A stretch of DNA of 64,000 nucleotides from Rhizopus arrhizus. Its lineage: Eukaryota > Mucoromycota > Mucoromycetes > Mucorales > Rhizopodaceae. The notes under the pieces were generated by a model. The model saw only the letters and a list, made by a program, of their open reading frames with translations, was not told the DNA's origin and did no database searches. The position numbers and the translations under genes were made by a program. Shown here piece after piece: positions 9,660 through 22,409 of the stretch; the first letter of the stretch is position 1, and the number at the start of each line of letters is the position of its first letter. The DNA is taken from the NCBI GenBank assembly GCA_024220505.1, contig JAKZZE010000006.1, positions 1,178,001 through 1,242,000 on the forward strand, in the 5' to 3' direction.

Positions 9660-12430
9660 CAATAATTATCGATTAGGCCCATTCTCTAGTTGAATCAGCA
9701 ATCGGGTGGAACGACTCTTGTATGACAGCTTTCAAGAGATTATCAATCTTATCGATTGTCTTGAGATAATCCAGATAATCCTGAAGTTCTCCAGGAATAT
9801 TTTCAAGCTGCTTCAACTTGAAAAAGCTTGTCTCCTCAGGATCTTCTTTGATGAACATACTGGACCAGCAAACATCTCTAATATCCATATTAGTGAATGA
9901 GAGAGAATATCAATTATTAAAGGAAATGATGAATCTAAGTTATAATCGTGATGTTAAAATATTAACATTTACTTTTCGTAGTTGGGCTGCAGTATAAAAT
10001 TCGTCATAACCTCTTCAACCGCCACTCAAGAGGAAAGTCTCCATATCTTCTTTTTGTCTAAAGCGGTGTGCATGCTCTTTACGAGTTTTTTTATCCGTGT
10101 CACTTAGCCTGATTGACTACCAGCTGTAAAGGACGACGCAGTTGAAATTGAGCTACTGGTAGTAGAATCACTTGAAGCGGACATACCTAACTTATTGTTA
10201 AGAATAGCAAAGGTAATTGCTTCCAAATCAATCTTGTTCATTGTTTTTGTATAATATGTATAAATAGATCAATTATTAAGCACGATAACCTTTGACACTT
10301 TCAATCCTAATATGTGCAATTTTAGCGTTCAAATTGCTAGCTATTTGTGTCATCTTTGAAGTTCATTGAATTTTGGAAATTTTTGAGGATACATTGTTAT
10401 AGTTTAATACAATTATGTTGTGAAACTTTTCCTCAATTGATTTCAAAGAAATAACAAAGTTTGCATTTTCAAGGCTGAGTATTACTGAAGCGATTTCTAA
10501 ATATAAAGTATGAACTTGCTAAAATCCAGTTTCATAAACTATATATTTAAAAACATACAACTTTTTTTTTTTCTGTTAGCAAGCATCCAGCAAAGGGTTG
10601 GGTACAGGCGAGATGCAAACAGTAGTCGTAAACCTAGTTTTCGTTTAATAGAGTCTATTAGCTTTCAGCAACTTCTTCGTCAGCATTATTAAATAAAGGA
10701 GCAAAATTTATCTTGTTTACAGATATAAGAAATTTGAGATACTCGTTGCTTGTTTCTGCAATAGCAGTGGTAGTATTAGTAGGAGCACTGTTGCTTTTGA
10801 CGTTTTTTTTGGTACTGCAAGCAGAAATAGGAGTACTTGCTCTTAATAGGCTGTAACTATTAGCAGGAGCTGGCTGCTAGTTGTTACTCCAAAATACGCC
10901 TTGCTGTTATTTCCTGATACAGAATATGGCTGTAAATCAACTGATGAAAAGATTCATCTGATCGCTTTGTGCTGTTGCTTGCTGTTATTGGTGTCGTCGC
11001 CTGTATCAGTTTGAAGCTCATATATAGTATTTATTGGCTCGGAAATGGTTTTTGTTATTGTTGTGATCATACTGTCGGCGTTTGACTCAATGTTGATTTC
11101 AGGGACTTCTGGCTTCAATTGAGAAAGTAATTGATAGTTGGCGCCCTATGATCCCTTGCTTTAATACAGTGTAAACGTTCATATATGAAAGAAACAAAAT
11201 AAAGCTTATACCTCTGTTGTATCTGAAGCATTTTATAAAGAACAATTTTGTTAGCGTCATTGCTTAAATATTTTCATATGATAACCAGAGTATAGCAGGC
11301 CAGCGGCTCTTGATTTTTCAACAACAACCTCATCATGCCTAACATGACTTGACAAAACGTCTAGCATATCTTTAAGAACCCTAGCTGGTCCATGAAACTT
11401 TCTTTCATATGTTTGGTCTCGGTTCTCCTTTCATCATAATAACTATTTCGCCAGCGCCGAACTCGGTAGGAACTTCATGCAAATTATCATATTAACGGAA
11501 GACAAGGTCTATTTTATGTCCGAATTTAATATTTTTCATTTTTCAACAACAAGAATATACCTTTTTCTGGACGCAAAGCTTGATGTTTCTCTCCTGAAAA
11601 AAAATAACAGTATTAATTTCGATGCCTTAAAATTATTTTTATCTGTATTAATTATTTATACAACGGCCTTCAAGTTATCATCCGAACCGAAGATGGTTTC
11701 AAACATGAACCAGGCATGAATTTGACATTGTTGTTCTTTGTGTGGCCTTGAAGATTATCTGTTCATATTGACGAATGAAAGAGTGAATGGAAAAGCAATC
11801 CAACCATGGTCACACTCTTCTTTAAATTTAAAGCTACTCACCATGGTGAAGATCTGACCTAGCACACCACGAGTAGCTATAGTAGACAATAAATTGAATT
11901 TACGAGACAACTATTTTATTGATTGCGATATTACACATATTGCAGCATAATTAGAGTTAATAGTTGGGCAAACTACAGCTAGGCTTTTCTTCATACCACA
12001 TCAAAGGGCAGCAAAACTCACATTCAGATGACGTTCAGCATAAGTCATGACGCTCAGGAACTGCCGAAGTCTGTCTCTTAATATTGTAGCTGATGTCCAC
12101 ACGATTGGAAATCTTATGTGAGTAATTACAGTGTGTTCGATGATTGAGTCCTGTTTGATTATAGCTGGAGCATATGATAGAAGCTTGTTCTACAGTTTGA
12201 ACATTACTTTCCAAGTTGTTTGGATTATTGGGTAATCACAGTGTATATTACAACTGTGTCCAAGTCAGTCGCAGCTCTCACATACTGCCTCTGATACCTC
12301 GCTCATGCTTAAATCATTGCGCATATTGTTAGGGTTAAAGGGACAACGTTTGTGCGTTTTATAACTATTTCCAGACTTGTGACAGCTTGGGAACAAAATT
12401 GTTTGTAAGCTTGGAATATTTTGTGCCTAT
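9660..12430 (-). pseudogene. Decayed zinc-knuckle ORF of a dispersed repeat family
   Basis: Read on the - strand, coding traces are scattered over several frames and interrupted by many stops. Near 12384-12225 there are Cys/His knuckle-like arrays (CHKSGNSYKTHKRCPFNP, then VCESCD-stop-LGHSCNIHCDYP, then NQTGLNHRTHCNYSH). Near 11390-11270 there is RKFHGPARVLKDMLDVLSSH followed by EKSRAAGLLYSGYHMKIF. Near 10239-10103 there is MNKIDLEAITFAILNNKLG with a Ser/Thr-rich tail. At 9888-9673 a 71-codon open end contains LKTIDKIDNLLKAVIQESF and a final TREWA. The order is consistent with one old gene copy, although the 10.2-kb part may be a separate element. Function unknown; it is not expressed as a protein in this form. 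Confidence 0.45.
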
Positions 12431-12748
12431 CGTAGAAAAGTTAGTGCTGTTTAAAGGTTTAATACCGAGTATATATACCTACAGGCTTATTTTAACTTCG
12501 ATGTTGTTACAAGAGAACCAAAACAATTTGGTCTCAACTTTTTATGCTCGGATGCTTTTCTAATTTCGCAAAATCTATTTTTTTATGCACAAAACTTTTC
12601 TCAAAAAATGCGCGAAAATACTACAAAAAGCTTTGACAATAAACAAAAAAAGTGGACTTCTGCTTTTTATAATATTTACAAGCAACCAAAAATCTTTCAA
12701 TAATAACCAAAAGGAACTTATTAAGCAAACTCACTCTGACTGCATTAT

Positions 12749-13060
12749 ATGCGCAACGTAAGACCCAATAGATCTGATTGTTGGACTGTTGAAGAAATAA
12801 ATAATTTAATTACAGCACTGAAAAGCAGATACTTTGGTCTTGTTCATTTCCAAATTCAGTTTCTCATGGTCATACGTGGGTAATCATTGTCTAATCCTTT
12901 CGTGACTCATATCCATTAAATTAAGCATGACGCTCAACAGATGATATCAAGAATAAAGTGGTTCAAGCCCAAATAAACAGTGGAGGGAAGCCAGCTTGGA
13001 TTCTATGGGACATAATGAAGCCATTCTTACACAGAGGCCTTGTAATTGTATAATATTTTG
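12749..13060 (+). pseudogene. Myb/SANT-like fragment, decayed
   Basis: From the ATG at 12749 a 44-codon frame reads RPNRSDCWTVEEINNLITAL, with the W-T-x-E-E-x(4)-L pattern of a SANT/Myb helix. About 100 bp further on, a second weak trace (INSGGKPAWILWDIMKPFL) resembles another repeat with its tryptophans. Stops and a shift separate them. This is pattern matching only; it may be chance similarity. Confidence 0.25.
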
Positions 13061-13804
13061 TTATTCAAGGCTTACATCACACATGGAGACGAAAAGGAGC
13101 AAGAACCAGTAAAGTAATCTCAAAACCTCACATAGAAAGTACGCTGACAACTAGGGAGAAGTACTGCCTCTGCTAAGGCAAATGGTGAATATAAAAACCT
13201 AATTGATTTGTACAGAGGATGCATTGCATGAAGAGAAGAAAGAAAGAAAGAAAGAAACAAAAATTGATTGCCGATTCATGCCATGTCTCTTCTTGTTTAA
13301 GAGAGCTCGGGGCGACACATATCTTGCTACTTGAGCATCCAAAGGAGAAACACTAAGAGGATGAAAAATAAATGCTTTTTGCTTAATTTTTGGGATCTTT
13401 TTTTTTTAAAGATGCATAGCTGATATGATATACAATAAATAGCAAACAAAAGAAAAAGTAAATGAGACAAAGATTTACGAAAATTTCTTATAAAAAAGAA
13501 TTGATATGATGTTATATATAATATTGACACACATTATGCACATAATTATACTTCTATAAAATATAATCAAGTAAATAACTCAAAACTTCAAGCCTTGGAA
13601 AACCAAAATGATCATGCAGGTACTTGATTCATGATCAAATGAATTTTGCTGCTGGGCTCAAACTTTTTTAATTTCCGAACAGATTTTTTTTAGTGTCCAC
13701 TCATTTGCCTTGAGAGACAAAGAGCGAGAGAGCGAGTGGGTGCAAATGAGAGAAACGGATGAATTCCCCAACCTTCCCTCTTTTTTTATATATAAGCTTC
13801 AGAG
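13061..13804. other. Intergenic region and eL38 promoter
   Basis: No coding signal is supported. A short GAAA-type tandem run lies near 13240-13257. The last 100 bases before the eL38 ATG are purine/pyrimidine-asymmetric (GAGAGA-rich, then a T-tract), as is common upstream of ribosomal protein genes. Confidence 0.4.
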
Positions 13805-14287
13805 ATGGTAAAGTAATTCATTTATTTGTATAGAAGTAAAAGAGAGAAAGAAAGGATCATGTTTGAATAGAAGGATAGATGGATGGATGGATATGATTAT
13901 TCAGCTGAATCTAGAATATGCTTGAAGTGAATCAATTCCTAATTTTCAACATTGAATTCTTTCTACTCTGTCTCTTACTGACTTGGTGTATATTAATTAA
14001 AAAGGTATTAATCTATTATATTTACTCTATAGCCTAAGCAAATTAAGGATATTAAGGAGTTCCTTGAAATTGCCCGCAGAAAGGACGCCAAGTCTGCTCG
14101 CGTTAAGAAGAATGCTGATAACGTCAAGTTCAAGGTTAGATGCTCTCGCTATCTTTACACCCTTGTTGTCAAGGACAAGTCCAAGGCTAACAAGCTTAGA
14201 CAATCTCTTCCTCCTGGTAAGTTTTGTGTGTGATGAAAGGCATCATTTATTCATTTTTTTTTAGCTCTTGTTGTCAATGAAATCTAA
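13805..14287 (+). CDS. RPL38: 60S ribosomal protein eL38
   Basis: Three exons: the ATG alone (13805-13807), then 14033-14216 and 14265-14287, giving 69 residues. The sequence [20 protein letters not shown]...[20 protein letters not shown]...KLRQSLPP is unmistakable eL38, of normal family length (69-70). The start is fixed by ATG directly followed by GTAAAG and by exon 2 beginning with the Pro codon. The first intron is about 225 nt, far longer than most introns in the window, and carries a GGAT tandem run near 13874-13892. The frame at 14064-14264 is a shadow of this gene. Confidence 0.96.
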
Positions 14288-16985
14288 ATTAACAATGTTT
14301 AATAAATTTTTCAGTTCTTGGAAGCAAACACAAAAGAGGAAAATTTCTATTTTCAGGGATATATGTGTTAATCATTTTTCATTTGAGTATTCCCAACAAT
14401 TTTTTTAGGAAGCTACTATAACAGTGAAAGGAGAGTGAGCAAAACAAAACAAGTCCGTGTACGAGTAGTGTTTTACTTATTAAGCAAATGTTGCTTTTAT
14501 GCTTAAACTTGTGTTTGAAAAGTTCAAATGATAGCTATTCTATACTGAAGCAAAACGCGGTCCTGTTATCGTACGCATTTGATTTTCGTTTAAAACTAGC
14601 TTCAGGCGCTTTCCAGGTTGGATTATTGAAAGAATTGAACTACAAAAGTTGCGAATTATATTATTAATGCTTTCTTCAATTATTACTAAATAAACGATAG
14701 GTTATCATCTTACTATTCTCTCGTAGTAATATATAAACAAGGTAAAATGATACCTAGATCCTAAAGAAGAAAGTGCAAAGAAAAATTGTGTGTGGCACAA
14801 CAATTAATAGAGAGATGCTTTCTCTCAAAAGTGTGTCATAGAATGGAACAGGTACCTTTCGGAAGAAACGAGTTCTATAGAAGTTTTCTATGGCGTATTG
14901 TTTATCAAAAATCAAACCTGTTTATGATGATGTTGAGAGAGTGTTGGAAAATAAATTTATGTGAACATGATCCAAATAGATAAGCTTACTAACTCGGTAT
15001 AATGAACAGGGTATCTTCTTCTTAACTCGAAAAACAAACATCTTGAGCTATGATAATGATGAATATTCCAAAACGAATGCTGTCAACCCTTATAGCGTCC
15101 TATGTGATACGCATGCAAAAATGATGAGCTTGCTCCCTTTATCCGAGTTTTTGAGTTGCTGCTTTCGTTGGAGGGCTCACATATATAGAACAGAGACAGG
15201 TAGAGGATCATGATGAATCATTACTAGACTACCATTCATCATTGATGTCATTTATATGATGTTATCAAATACATAAAAACAGCATCATACAATCTTTTTG
15301 GATAGAATATACCATTATTAATCGTTCAAATAGATTGTATTGTACTATGTCCAAGAGATACACATAGTGCTTTGCATGTTGATTCTGAAGTACACTAATT
15401 ACACTTTCATAGTTTTACTTCATGTATCAGCTAAAAAGAGATGGTATCATTATTAGTTCATATGGGTTATTACTTTTGGAAGCAGCATAAATGACACTAT
15501 TATGGCAATATGGTTGGTGTACAACAGAAAACAAGCTACAGCCGTAATACTACACAATTGACAAGTTTTGAAATGTATCACGAAAAGCACAAGCCTTACA
15601 TAGACATAAGTTTAATGAGAAAAGCAAGGCAGTTAAACATGATCAATGGTATTGTATCAAGTGAATATAGAGGATCCAGATGGATTAAGCTTTGGTAAAG
15701 AAGTATTAGATAATGTGAATAGAAAGATAATTGATAGTAAAATATGTAGATCGGATGGAACAGTGGATGGTACTCTAAGTCACAATGTATATTGTTTGTT
15801 GATGTATTATGACAAAACAAATAATCTATTCTTTTTTTTTTGTGCTTAGCTTTTTGCTTTCTTGTAAAAAAAAAAAAAATTATATTTGTTTACTTACAAA
15901 AGTAGGTATAAGTTAATAAAAACACTGGACTAGTCATACGTGAGTTTATGTGTGTAATCATATAAACCTGTTTGTTAATACACTAACCCATTAAGAGAAA
16001 AAGAGAGAAATAATAGGAAGCCATGTACATATTAATTGATATTATTTAATGTACGAAATAATATGTTGTTTCTATTTGACATGTAAACATTGAATATCAA
16101 AAATCGGGATTCTTGATTACTGTCTCTAATAAAACGACTTTATTGCCCTACCCGATTTTTAATATTTTTGGTCGTACAATACTTTATTGTTTATTACAAC
16201 TTTTCTCGGACCGCATCCGGGGTTCAGGTACAACAACAGTTAACTCAGTTAAAACTTCTGTAAATTTCTTTTTTATGCTTAAATTCGTTAGTGCATTCTT
16301 TATAAATATGGAATACCAATATCAGCCTAGAAGTTGTTCTAGATGATGTATATCAATACTGCCCAAGGCTGAAAGAAATTAGTAATTGCAGTGCTCTTTG
16401 TTTATATTATTCTTTTTAAAGCAAAATGTACACCATTTCACAATCATATACTAAAGAAAGCAAGCCACCTCTCAAAACAGAGATGTGCCGTCCTAAAAGC
16501 CCGAGTCATCTTGTGTAAAAGATGAGTGAGATGGGATTCACTTGGGGCAATTTAGTACCCTATGCAGCATCATCCTGTCCCTTCATAAGCTCTTTTTTAA
16601 TATCGGCATTACTCAACTCAAATGGTGCTTCTTCCTTTTAACAATTGCAGCAATTTTTTCAAAAATATGCATTTATGTTTAAGTCACACTTGTCTCTTTT
16701 TTTGCAAACACTTCTATGTTCTTTTGTTTACCATCTTTGTGTTCCCTTATAAGATATATTAAAAAATCTGTATGAAATATGAGTGAAGTATTCGGGATTG
16801 TGAAACCATATCTAGAAATTCAAACATCTTTCAAATCAAGAAAACATTTAATCCAAAATAAAATAGAAAGTGAAACTCTGCAATGAGAATTTGTTAATGA
16901 GGTAGATGAATGTTTTATTAAGATAAATAGGGTCTTTAAGGAAAGTAAATATAAATGATGGTATAAAAGAAAGAATAAGTTAAGT
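14288..16985. other. Gene-poor AT-rich stretch
   Basis: Nothing can be confidently annotated. Short frames at 14786-14983, 15510-15698 and 15646-15849 (+) show no known motif. A 10-bp inverted pair AAAAATCGGG / CCCGATTTTT near 16098-16170 has about 50 nt between its arms and may mark the end of an old element. The 16440-16560 segment is slightly less AT-rich and may be decayed repeat DNA. Confidence 0.35.
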
Positions 16986-17186
16986 TTAATTTTGGCAAAT
17001 TGTATTATTTTGATGATATATTGGTGTTGGTTCTATAAATTCAGGAAATGAGAAATATGTTTTTTCAAATTGCGATGTTTCTTCAGTAGCTTGTGTAGTA
17101 TCATGATGCATTTCAATACGTTTTGTTTGCTTGAATGTGCTAACAAGTTGATTTAATATTTCACGTATTGTGTTTGATCGACGCAT
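16986..17186 (-). CDS. Hypothetical small protein, 66 residues
   Basis: A single ATG-initiated frame codes for 66 residues: a basic N-terminus (MRRSNTIREILNQLVSTFK) that could form an amphipathic helix, then a polar, Thr/Gln-rich end without Trp or a membrane segment. Amino-acid use is more balanced than in neighbouring random frames, and a purine-rich stretch lies upstream. I recognise no family. A short mitochondrial peptide or a random frame are both possible. Confidence 0.25.
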   Translation of the reverse strand: MRRSNTIREILNQLVSTFKQTKRIEMHHDTTQATEETSQFEKTYFSFPEFIEPTPIYHQNNTICQN

Positions 17187-18529
17187 AGTGTAATGTGTGT
17201 AAAGGGAGAGAATATAGAGAGGGAAAGAAAAAATGGAAAGAAAAAAAAAAAGATGATTGAAGTTTAGGAGGATGGATTTTTTTTTAATTTATATTAAAAA
17301 AGGACAAAACTGTTTAAATATCAATTACATGATTTCCCAATAAAAGTAATGCTGTCGTTTAATAAAATATTTAATAACATGCTTCCCGAACTTCATCGAT
17401 TAGACTTGTTTCTGCTTTCTATATATAATTGTGATACTAAAAACTATAACTTGTATTTTATGGTTTTGTGTATTCAGGGTTTCTTGTATCTAAACAACAT
17501 GAAAACTTTTTATCTACAATCAACTGACTAATAACAAACAATAATCTGTAACATTGAAAAGGAAGATAATGGATTAACCATAGGCTTTTTCTTTTATTTA
17601 TGTTATCGGAAATATAAACAAATACGTCCTGTTCTTCCAGTCTGTATATAAAGATCTTTACTTGTAAAAAGAATTTTATTGTCATGAGGGATTTACATAA
17701 AAGGAATCATTGTATTTAACAATATTAACGCAGTCTTGTTTTTTTATCAGATGGTATAAAAAACAAGCTCAAGTCGTTACCTTACGTATTTAACGAGACG
17801 AACTTGTTGGATTTAATTATAATATTGAGTTTGTAAAGACGTTTTTTGATCAGTATTACTTGCATTCCAAAGTCACATAGATAACAATATACTATCAACT
17901 AACTAAACGAAAATTCATTTAATATAAAGATGCTGTAATTTACAACAAAATTGTTTTGGCTTTTAAATATCTTTCAGACACTTTTTATTCTCTAGCAAGC
18001 ATCATAAAAATATTAAAATATGGATAACAATCTAACAATTTCCTCTTTAATCAGTGGTTAATATATTTATTATAATCTGAAATAGCATTTATATTAAACA
18101 TTTACTTGAAAGCAGCTTGTAAATTCATTCGTATTCAATCACAGAATACTTGGAAGAGATTAAGTGAATTTCAAGAAAAAGCTTTGACCTGTCCTTTATT
18201 GCTTGATTCCCTTCTTCTTTCAGTATAATCCTGAACCTATTTCCTTTGTTTATATAAATTGGTTTGTATATTAATTGAAAGTCAATATATGCAAATCAAC
18301 TATGTACATCAACCGCAGACAAGAATAATATTTGTTCAGTGTTAAAAGCTTTAATACAAGACCACTGATGTTTTACATTTTAACTTGTATATTTTTTTTT
18401 TTCTGAAAAGGGTTACGATGACTAAAAACAAGACTTTCGTGATACAAGTTTTTCTCTTTTTGTAAAACTTGTGAGAAAAACACAGTCGCATCAGCATTTC
18501 CTCTCTTCCTTTCTTTTATCTGAAAGCAT
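17187..18529. other. AT-rich intergenic region upstream of PEX16
   Basis: No coding or RNA signal is recognised. The frames at 17349-17531 (+) and 17458-17685 (-) overlap each other and have random AT-rich composition. Confidence 0.4.
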
Positions 18530-19907
18530 ATGCTTCCAAGTTCGTTATTACATTTTACAGATAAAAAGAAATATAATCTAAGAAATGATTATTCTTCTTA
18601 TATCAATACTATCGAAGATTCGCTAAGAGCCCTTTCTATATTATTACCTGGTAAGAAAACGAGAACAATAGCAATTTTTTATACAATTTACTTACGAAAT
18701 ATAAAAGGCCGATTTAAGGATAGTGACCTTTGCTCCCAAGCAAGTAATTATAAAATTGGTATAGAAAATGTAGCTTGTATGTAAACTTTCCTTTTCGCAA
18801 TAATAGTCCTCACAGGATTGAATTTGGTGTCGTTGTTTCATACGAAATTTCTTGTCCAGAAACACCTTAGAAATAGGGGCACTTATACAACAAAAGAAAT
18901 CACATTTAATGAACGCTTTATTCAAAGATATCAGTACATAAAATCATTAAAGATAGCTTCTTGGATATTAAGTATCATTTCTTGCACTGAGGTCATCATG
19001 GAGATGTTATTAAGCAGAAGAATAAGAAAAGGAAGAATAGATCGGTGGAAATGGATCACAGGCATTGAAGGGACAAAGTAAAGTAATATTAATTCAAATC
19101 TATAATATTCAAAGTATTGCATAATATAGACTCATATTACGGCTCTTACTATTTTATGGTGCAAAGAGACGAATGATACTACATCCAACACATTATATAA
19201 GGGACATAGACCCCATCACACTCGATTTACAGTCGACTGAAGACAAACTTGAATTATCTCATCTGGACCCAAGAACAGGTATAGCAATGTCGAACAGGAA
19301 AGAGCTTTCGCTGCAAAGTGACAATAGTAGAAAAGGATGGGCCCATGTAGGTGAGATATTATGGAAAATTCGACCACTCGTCTACGGTAAAATAAGACAT
19401 ACAAGTGATTAAAAGCGCGTTATTTATGAATATTTTAGCTTCTATGGTTTTCTTACAGCAAAGGGGTATTCATTTTGAAAAAGAAAATTGTTCGGAAAAA
19501 GAAGAGGAGTCAATAACCTGGAAACCATGGCTAGTTTCTTTATGTATTGACTTAGTATCTATGGTAGCAAGTAAAACGCAGCCTCAATCGCCTTTGGAAA
19601 GTGATGAATTGAAAAGAAGAAATTACTTGCTGCTTTATTACCTTTTACGAGGTCCAATGTATACAAAAGTAACAAGGTAAAAAATTATGGCATAAGCAAA
19701 TAACAACCTCTAATACTTTTGCTGTAGGTTGCTATTAGACAATTTATGTGATGCGACAGAACATAAACCGATTATTTCTATTATAACAGGTAAAGAGAAG
19801 CTATAACCTTTACCTTGTTCAACATTAATATCCTTTTTTTTATAGCCGCAATCAATGACTATCGACCTTTTTGGGAAAATTCATACTTTTACACATCAGG
19901 CTCATAA
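18530..19907 (+). CDS. PEX16: Peroxisomal membrane biogenesis protein PEX16
   Basis: PEX16 recruits PEX3 and membrane proteins during peroxisome formation. Several exons join in frame. Exon 1 (18530-18650) ends in INTIEDSLRALSILLPG, followed by RFKDSDLCSQ and LNLVSLFHTKFLVQKHL. The middle has RYQYIKSLKIASWILSIIS and EVIMEMLLSRR, then KGWAHVGEILWKIRPLVY. The C-terminal half reads WKPWLVSLCIDLVSM, ELKRRNYLLLYYLLRGPMY and ends DYRPFWENSYFYTSGS, matching the family's closing W-x(3)-Y-F-Y motif. Several hydrophobic helices fit membrane insertion. The start codon is the first in-frame ATG; an additional upstream exon cannot be excluded. The exon joints between 18.8 and 19.4 kb are the least certain. 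Confidence 0.88.
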
Positions 19908-19995
19908 AGAAAGAAAGAAAAAAAGTACACGAGAAACAACTTTATTCATTATATTATTTATACTTGTGAAGGGGAATATTTAAATAACTTTAAGA

Positions 19996-20196
19996 TCAAA
20001 CACCTCCACCGCTACGACCAACGTCCTGAACACTAAGTCCATCATTAGTCTTTTTCCAACTTTGTCTAGTTTGTTGGTCTGATTTCATAAAATGACTGTG
20101 AGCTTTTGCAGGTCTAGCTTGACTACGAATAATTGTTCCAACCAAAGCAATCGTTGTTACAGGAAATACGAAATAATTAAAAAACTTTCCAGGCAT
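19996..20196 (-). CDS. Small single-pass membrane protein, 66 residues
   Basis: One ATG-initiated exon encodes MPGKFFNYFVFPVTTIALVG at its start, a hydrophobic segment near residues 5-25, followed by a hydrophilic basic tail ending in VGRSGGGV. Size and shape resemble small accessory subunits of mitochondrial inner-membrane complexes, but I cannot name the family. It is convergent with PEX16, with stop codons about 90 bp apart. The balanced composition and the lack of an overlapping better gene argue that it is real. Confidence 0.5.
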   Translation of the reverse strand: MPGKFFNYFVFPVTTIALVGTIIRSQARPAKAHSHFMKSDQQTRQSWKKTNDGLSVQDVGRSGGGV

Positions 20197-20557
20197 ATTT
20201 GTAAATTAAATAGAAAGAAAGAGGGAAAAAAAAGAAAAAAATTGATATAAATACGTTCTAGTAAAAGCGTGAGAGATTTATGCAGTTCTTATTTTTACAG
20301 CGCCGAATTAAAGATATGAAAATTTGACTAATTTCAATCAGCTTATTATTGGTAAGCAAATATATACTGTTTGTGGTTATTTTATAAATTGTATTACTCT
20401 TTAGAAACTTTCTCTTTTCGTTTGCAACCATCTAATAATATAATCAATCGTACAGTATTAACACTGGATTTTTTTTTAATTCAATTAAAATAATGTTTTT
20501 TTATTTTATTATAAAAAAAAAAGGATAATTTACACAAACAAAAAAGCGAAAAGCTAT

Positions 20558-22117
20558 TTACATGTCAGTACCACGAGCATGTTCAACAATAAATCTAGCG
20601 GGCAGACGGCCCAATTGATCACGAGTAGGTCTTAATTGACCTTCTTCAATTTCAGCAAATCGTTCACCGGCAAGTACATGCTGCTTCAAACCACTATCAT
20701 CTTTCTTTCTACCAAGCACATAATCCATCTCATCCTTGGCGGTATTCAAACCCTCGTGCACTTTCTTCTCAGCCCAGTAAATATCCTGTTGAGCAGAGTC
20801 CTTGACAGAGGCAAGGCCACTCTTGACTTGCTCAGTTCCCTTTTCATACCAGCTCTTGGCTTTGTCTTCAGTCTGATTCTTCCAATAATCCGCATTATCA
20901 GAGACTTCTTTATGCAGTCCATTAATACTACCACTCAAACGATCCTTTTGATAATTGTATTCGTTGCTTGCCTCACTCTTTACACGAGCGCCTAAATTTT
21001 GGGCAGAGTCATAGGCATCATTGGCTTTGTGCTTGATTGACTCTGAGTGACCATTCACATTGTGTTTTATACGATCAGTCTCTGCAGCGGCAGCATCCTT
21101 AGAGTCTTCCCATGCACCAGAGAGTCGATGAGCATCTCGTTGAGCTGTGTTAGCTGTATCTTCCTTGGCATTGTGTAGTTTGTCTTTGGCATCGTTCCAA
21201 GAACTTTCAGCCTCCTTAGATTTAGACCAACCAAAGAGGTTTGACCAAAAGGAAGAAGTTTCATTAGGCGAATTTGCATTCAAAGAAGGCTTGCTACCAT
21301 CCTTTGAAACACTCTGGGCTCTCATTGTGTCTTTTCCAACGAGACCACTGGAATCATGTGTCACATCATTGGCATGACTTTCCATATTCATGTCTCTGTT
21401 TGATTTGGTTTGATGACCAGGAGCTGCCTTTTCATCTACCATGGGGTTACCAGTCGAGTGAGGGATGTTATTGGAACCAGAGGAAGCTTGAGTTTGATCA
21501 TCTTTGCCCATTGGGGACTGATTCGTCTCGGCCGTCAAATCTTCATTCTTGTTGGATTGACCAAACAGGTTACTGAAAAATCCCCCGCCTTCATTTGCTG
21601 AAGCAGCAGCAGGAACCGTAGGGCGTTTGTTGTCATCTTCTTTATCCTTACTCTTCCAATTATCCTTTGCCTTTTCTGTATCTTTATCAACACGGTGGCT
21701 ACCATCTTCTCCATCACCAGCAACATTTTTTTCAATTTTATTTTCCCAACCTGGTTTTTGTTCTTCGGAAGAAACTTTTTCTTTCACAACATCGTTATGA
21801 TCGGCTTGATTTTTTATTATTTCGGCATGTTTGTTGGCATGTTCTCTGGCATTTGTGACAGGGTCTTTTTTAAATTTTGTGAGATGAGCGGATCAAAAAA
21901 ATAATTTGTAATACTTACTAGTTTTTGGATTTTTCAAGAAAGTATAAGCAGCAACACCCAAGACGGCCAATAAAGCGCCAGTAACGAGGCCATCTCTAGT
22001 GTTACTAGAGCGAGTTTCTGATGCTGTAGTAGTACGTTCTGCCGCAGTAGTATGTTCTGCTCCAGTGCTATAAAGACGTCGCTGGAGTTTAATTGATCGA
22101 GTGATACGAGAATACAT
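20558..22117 (-). CDS. Mitochondrial membrane-anchored LEA-like protein
   Basis: Two exons (22117-21919 and 21864-20558, about 54-nt intron) give about 501 residues. The N-terminus MYSRITRSIKLQRRLYSTG is a strong presequence, followed by a predicted membrane helix GLVTGALLAVLGVAAYTFL. The rest is extremely hydrophilic, rich in Lys, Asp, Glu, Ala and Asn, with 11-residue-like LEA periodicity in the C-terminal half (KHKANDAYDSAQNLGARVK, QVKSGLASVKDSAQQD). Two copies of an aromatic motif stand out in the disordered part: GFFSNLFGQSNK and SFWSNLFGWSKS. LEA-type proteins protect membranes and proteins during desiccation. The targeting is inferred from sequence, and the fine function is unknown. 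Confidence 0.75.
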
Positions 22118-22409
22118 GATAAATAAATATAAAAAAAAAAACTATACAAAAAAAACAAAAATATAAAACCTTTATATGCCTCATACATGTGGCATGAATC
22201 ATTGATCTAATTCTGACATCACTTTATGGATAAAGAGTGTAAAACCCCTTTGTTTTTATTTATCGGGGATTGAACAATAGATGTCATGATTGCAGAATAT
22301 GTTTGAATGCATTATTTGGGGCTCCAGTTAAGGAATCGAGTAAGTGGAGTGATTGGAATTTCGAAAAATGAATAGCCTATGACATAGGATTAGCATTGTA
22401 TGTTATGTA

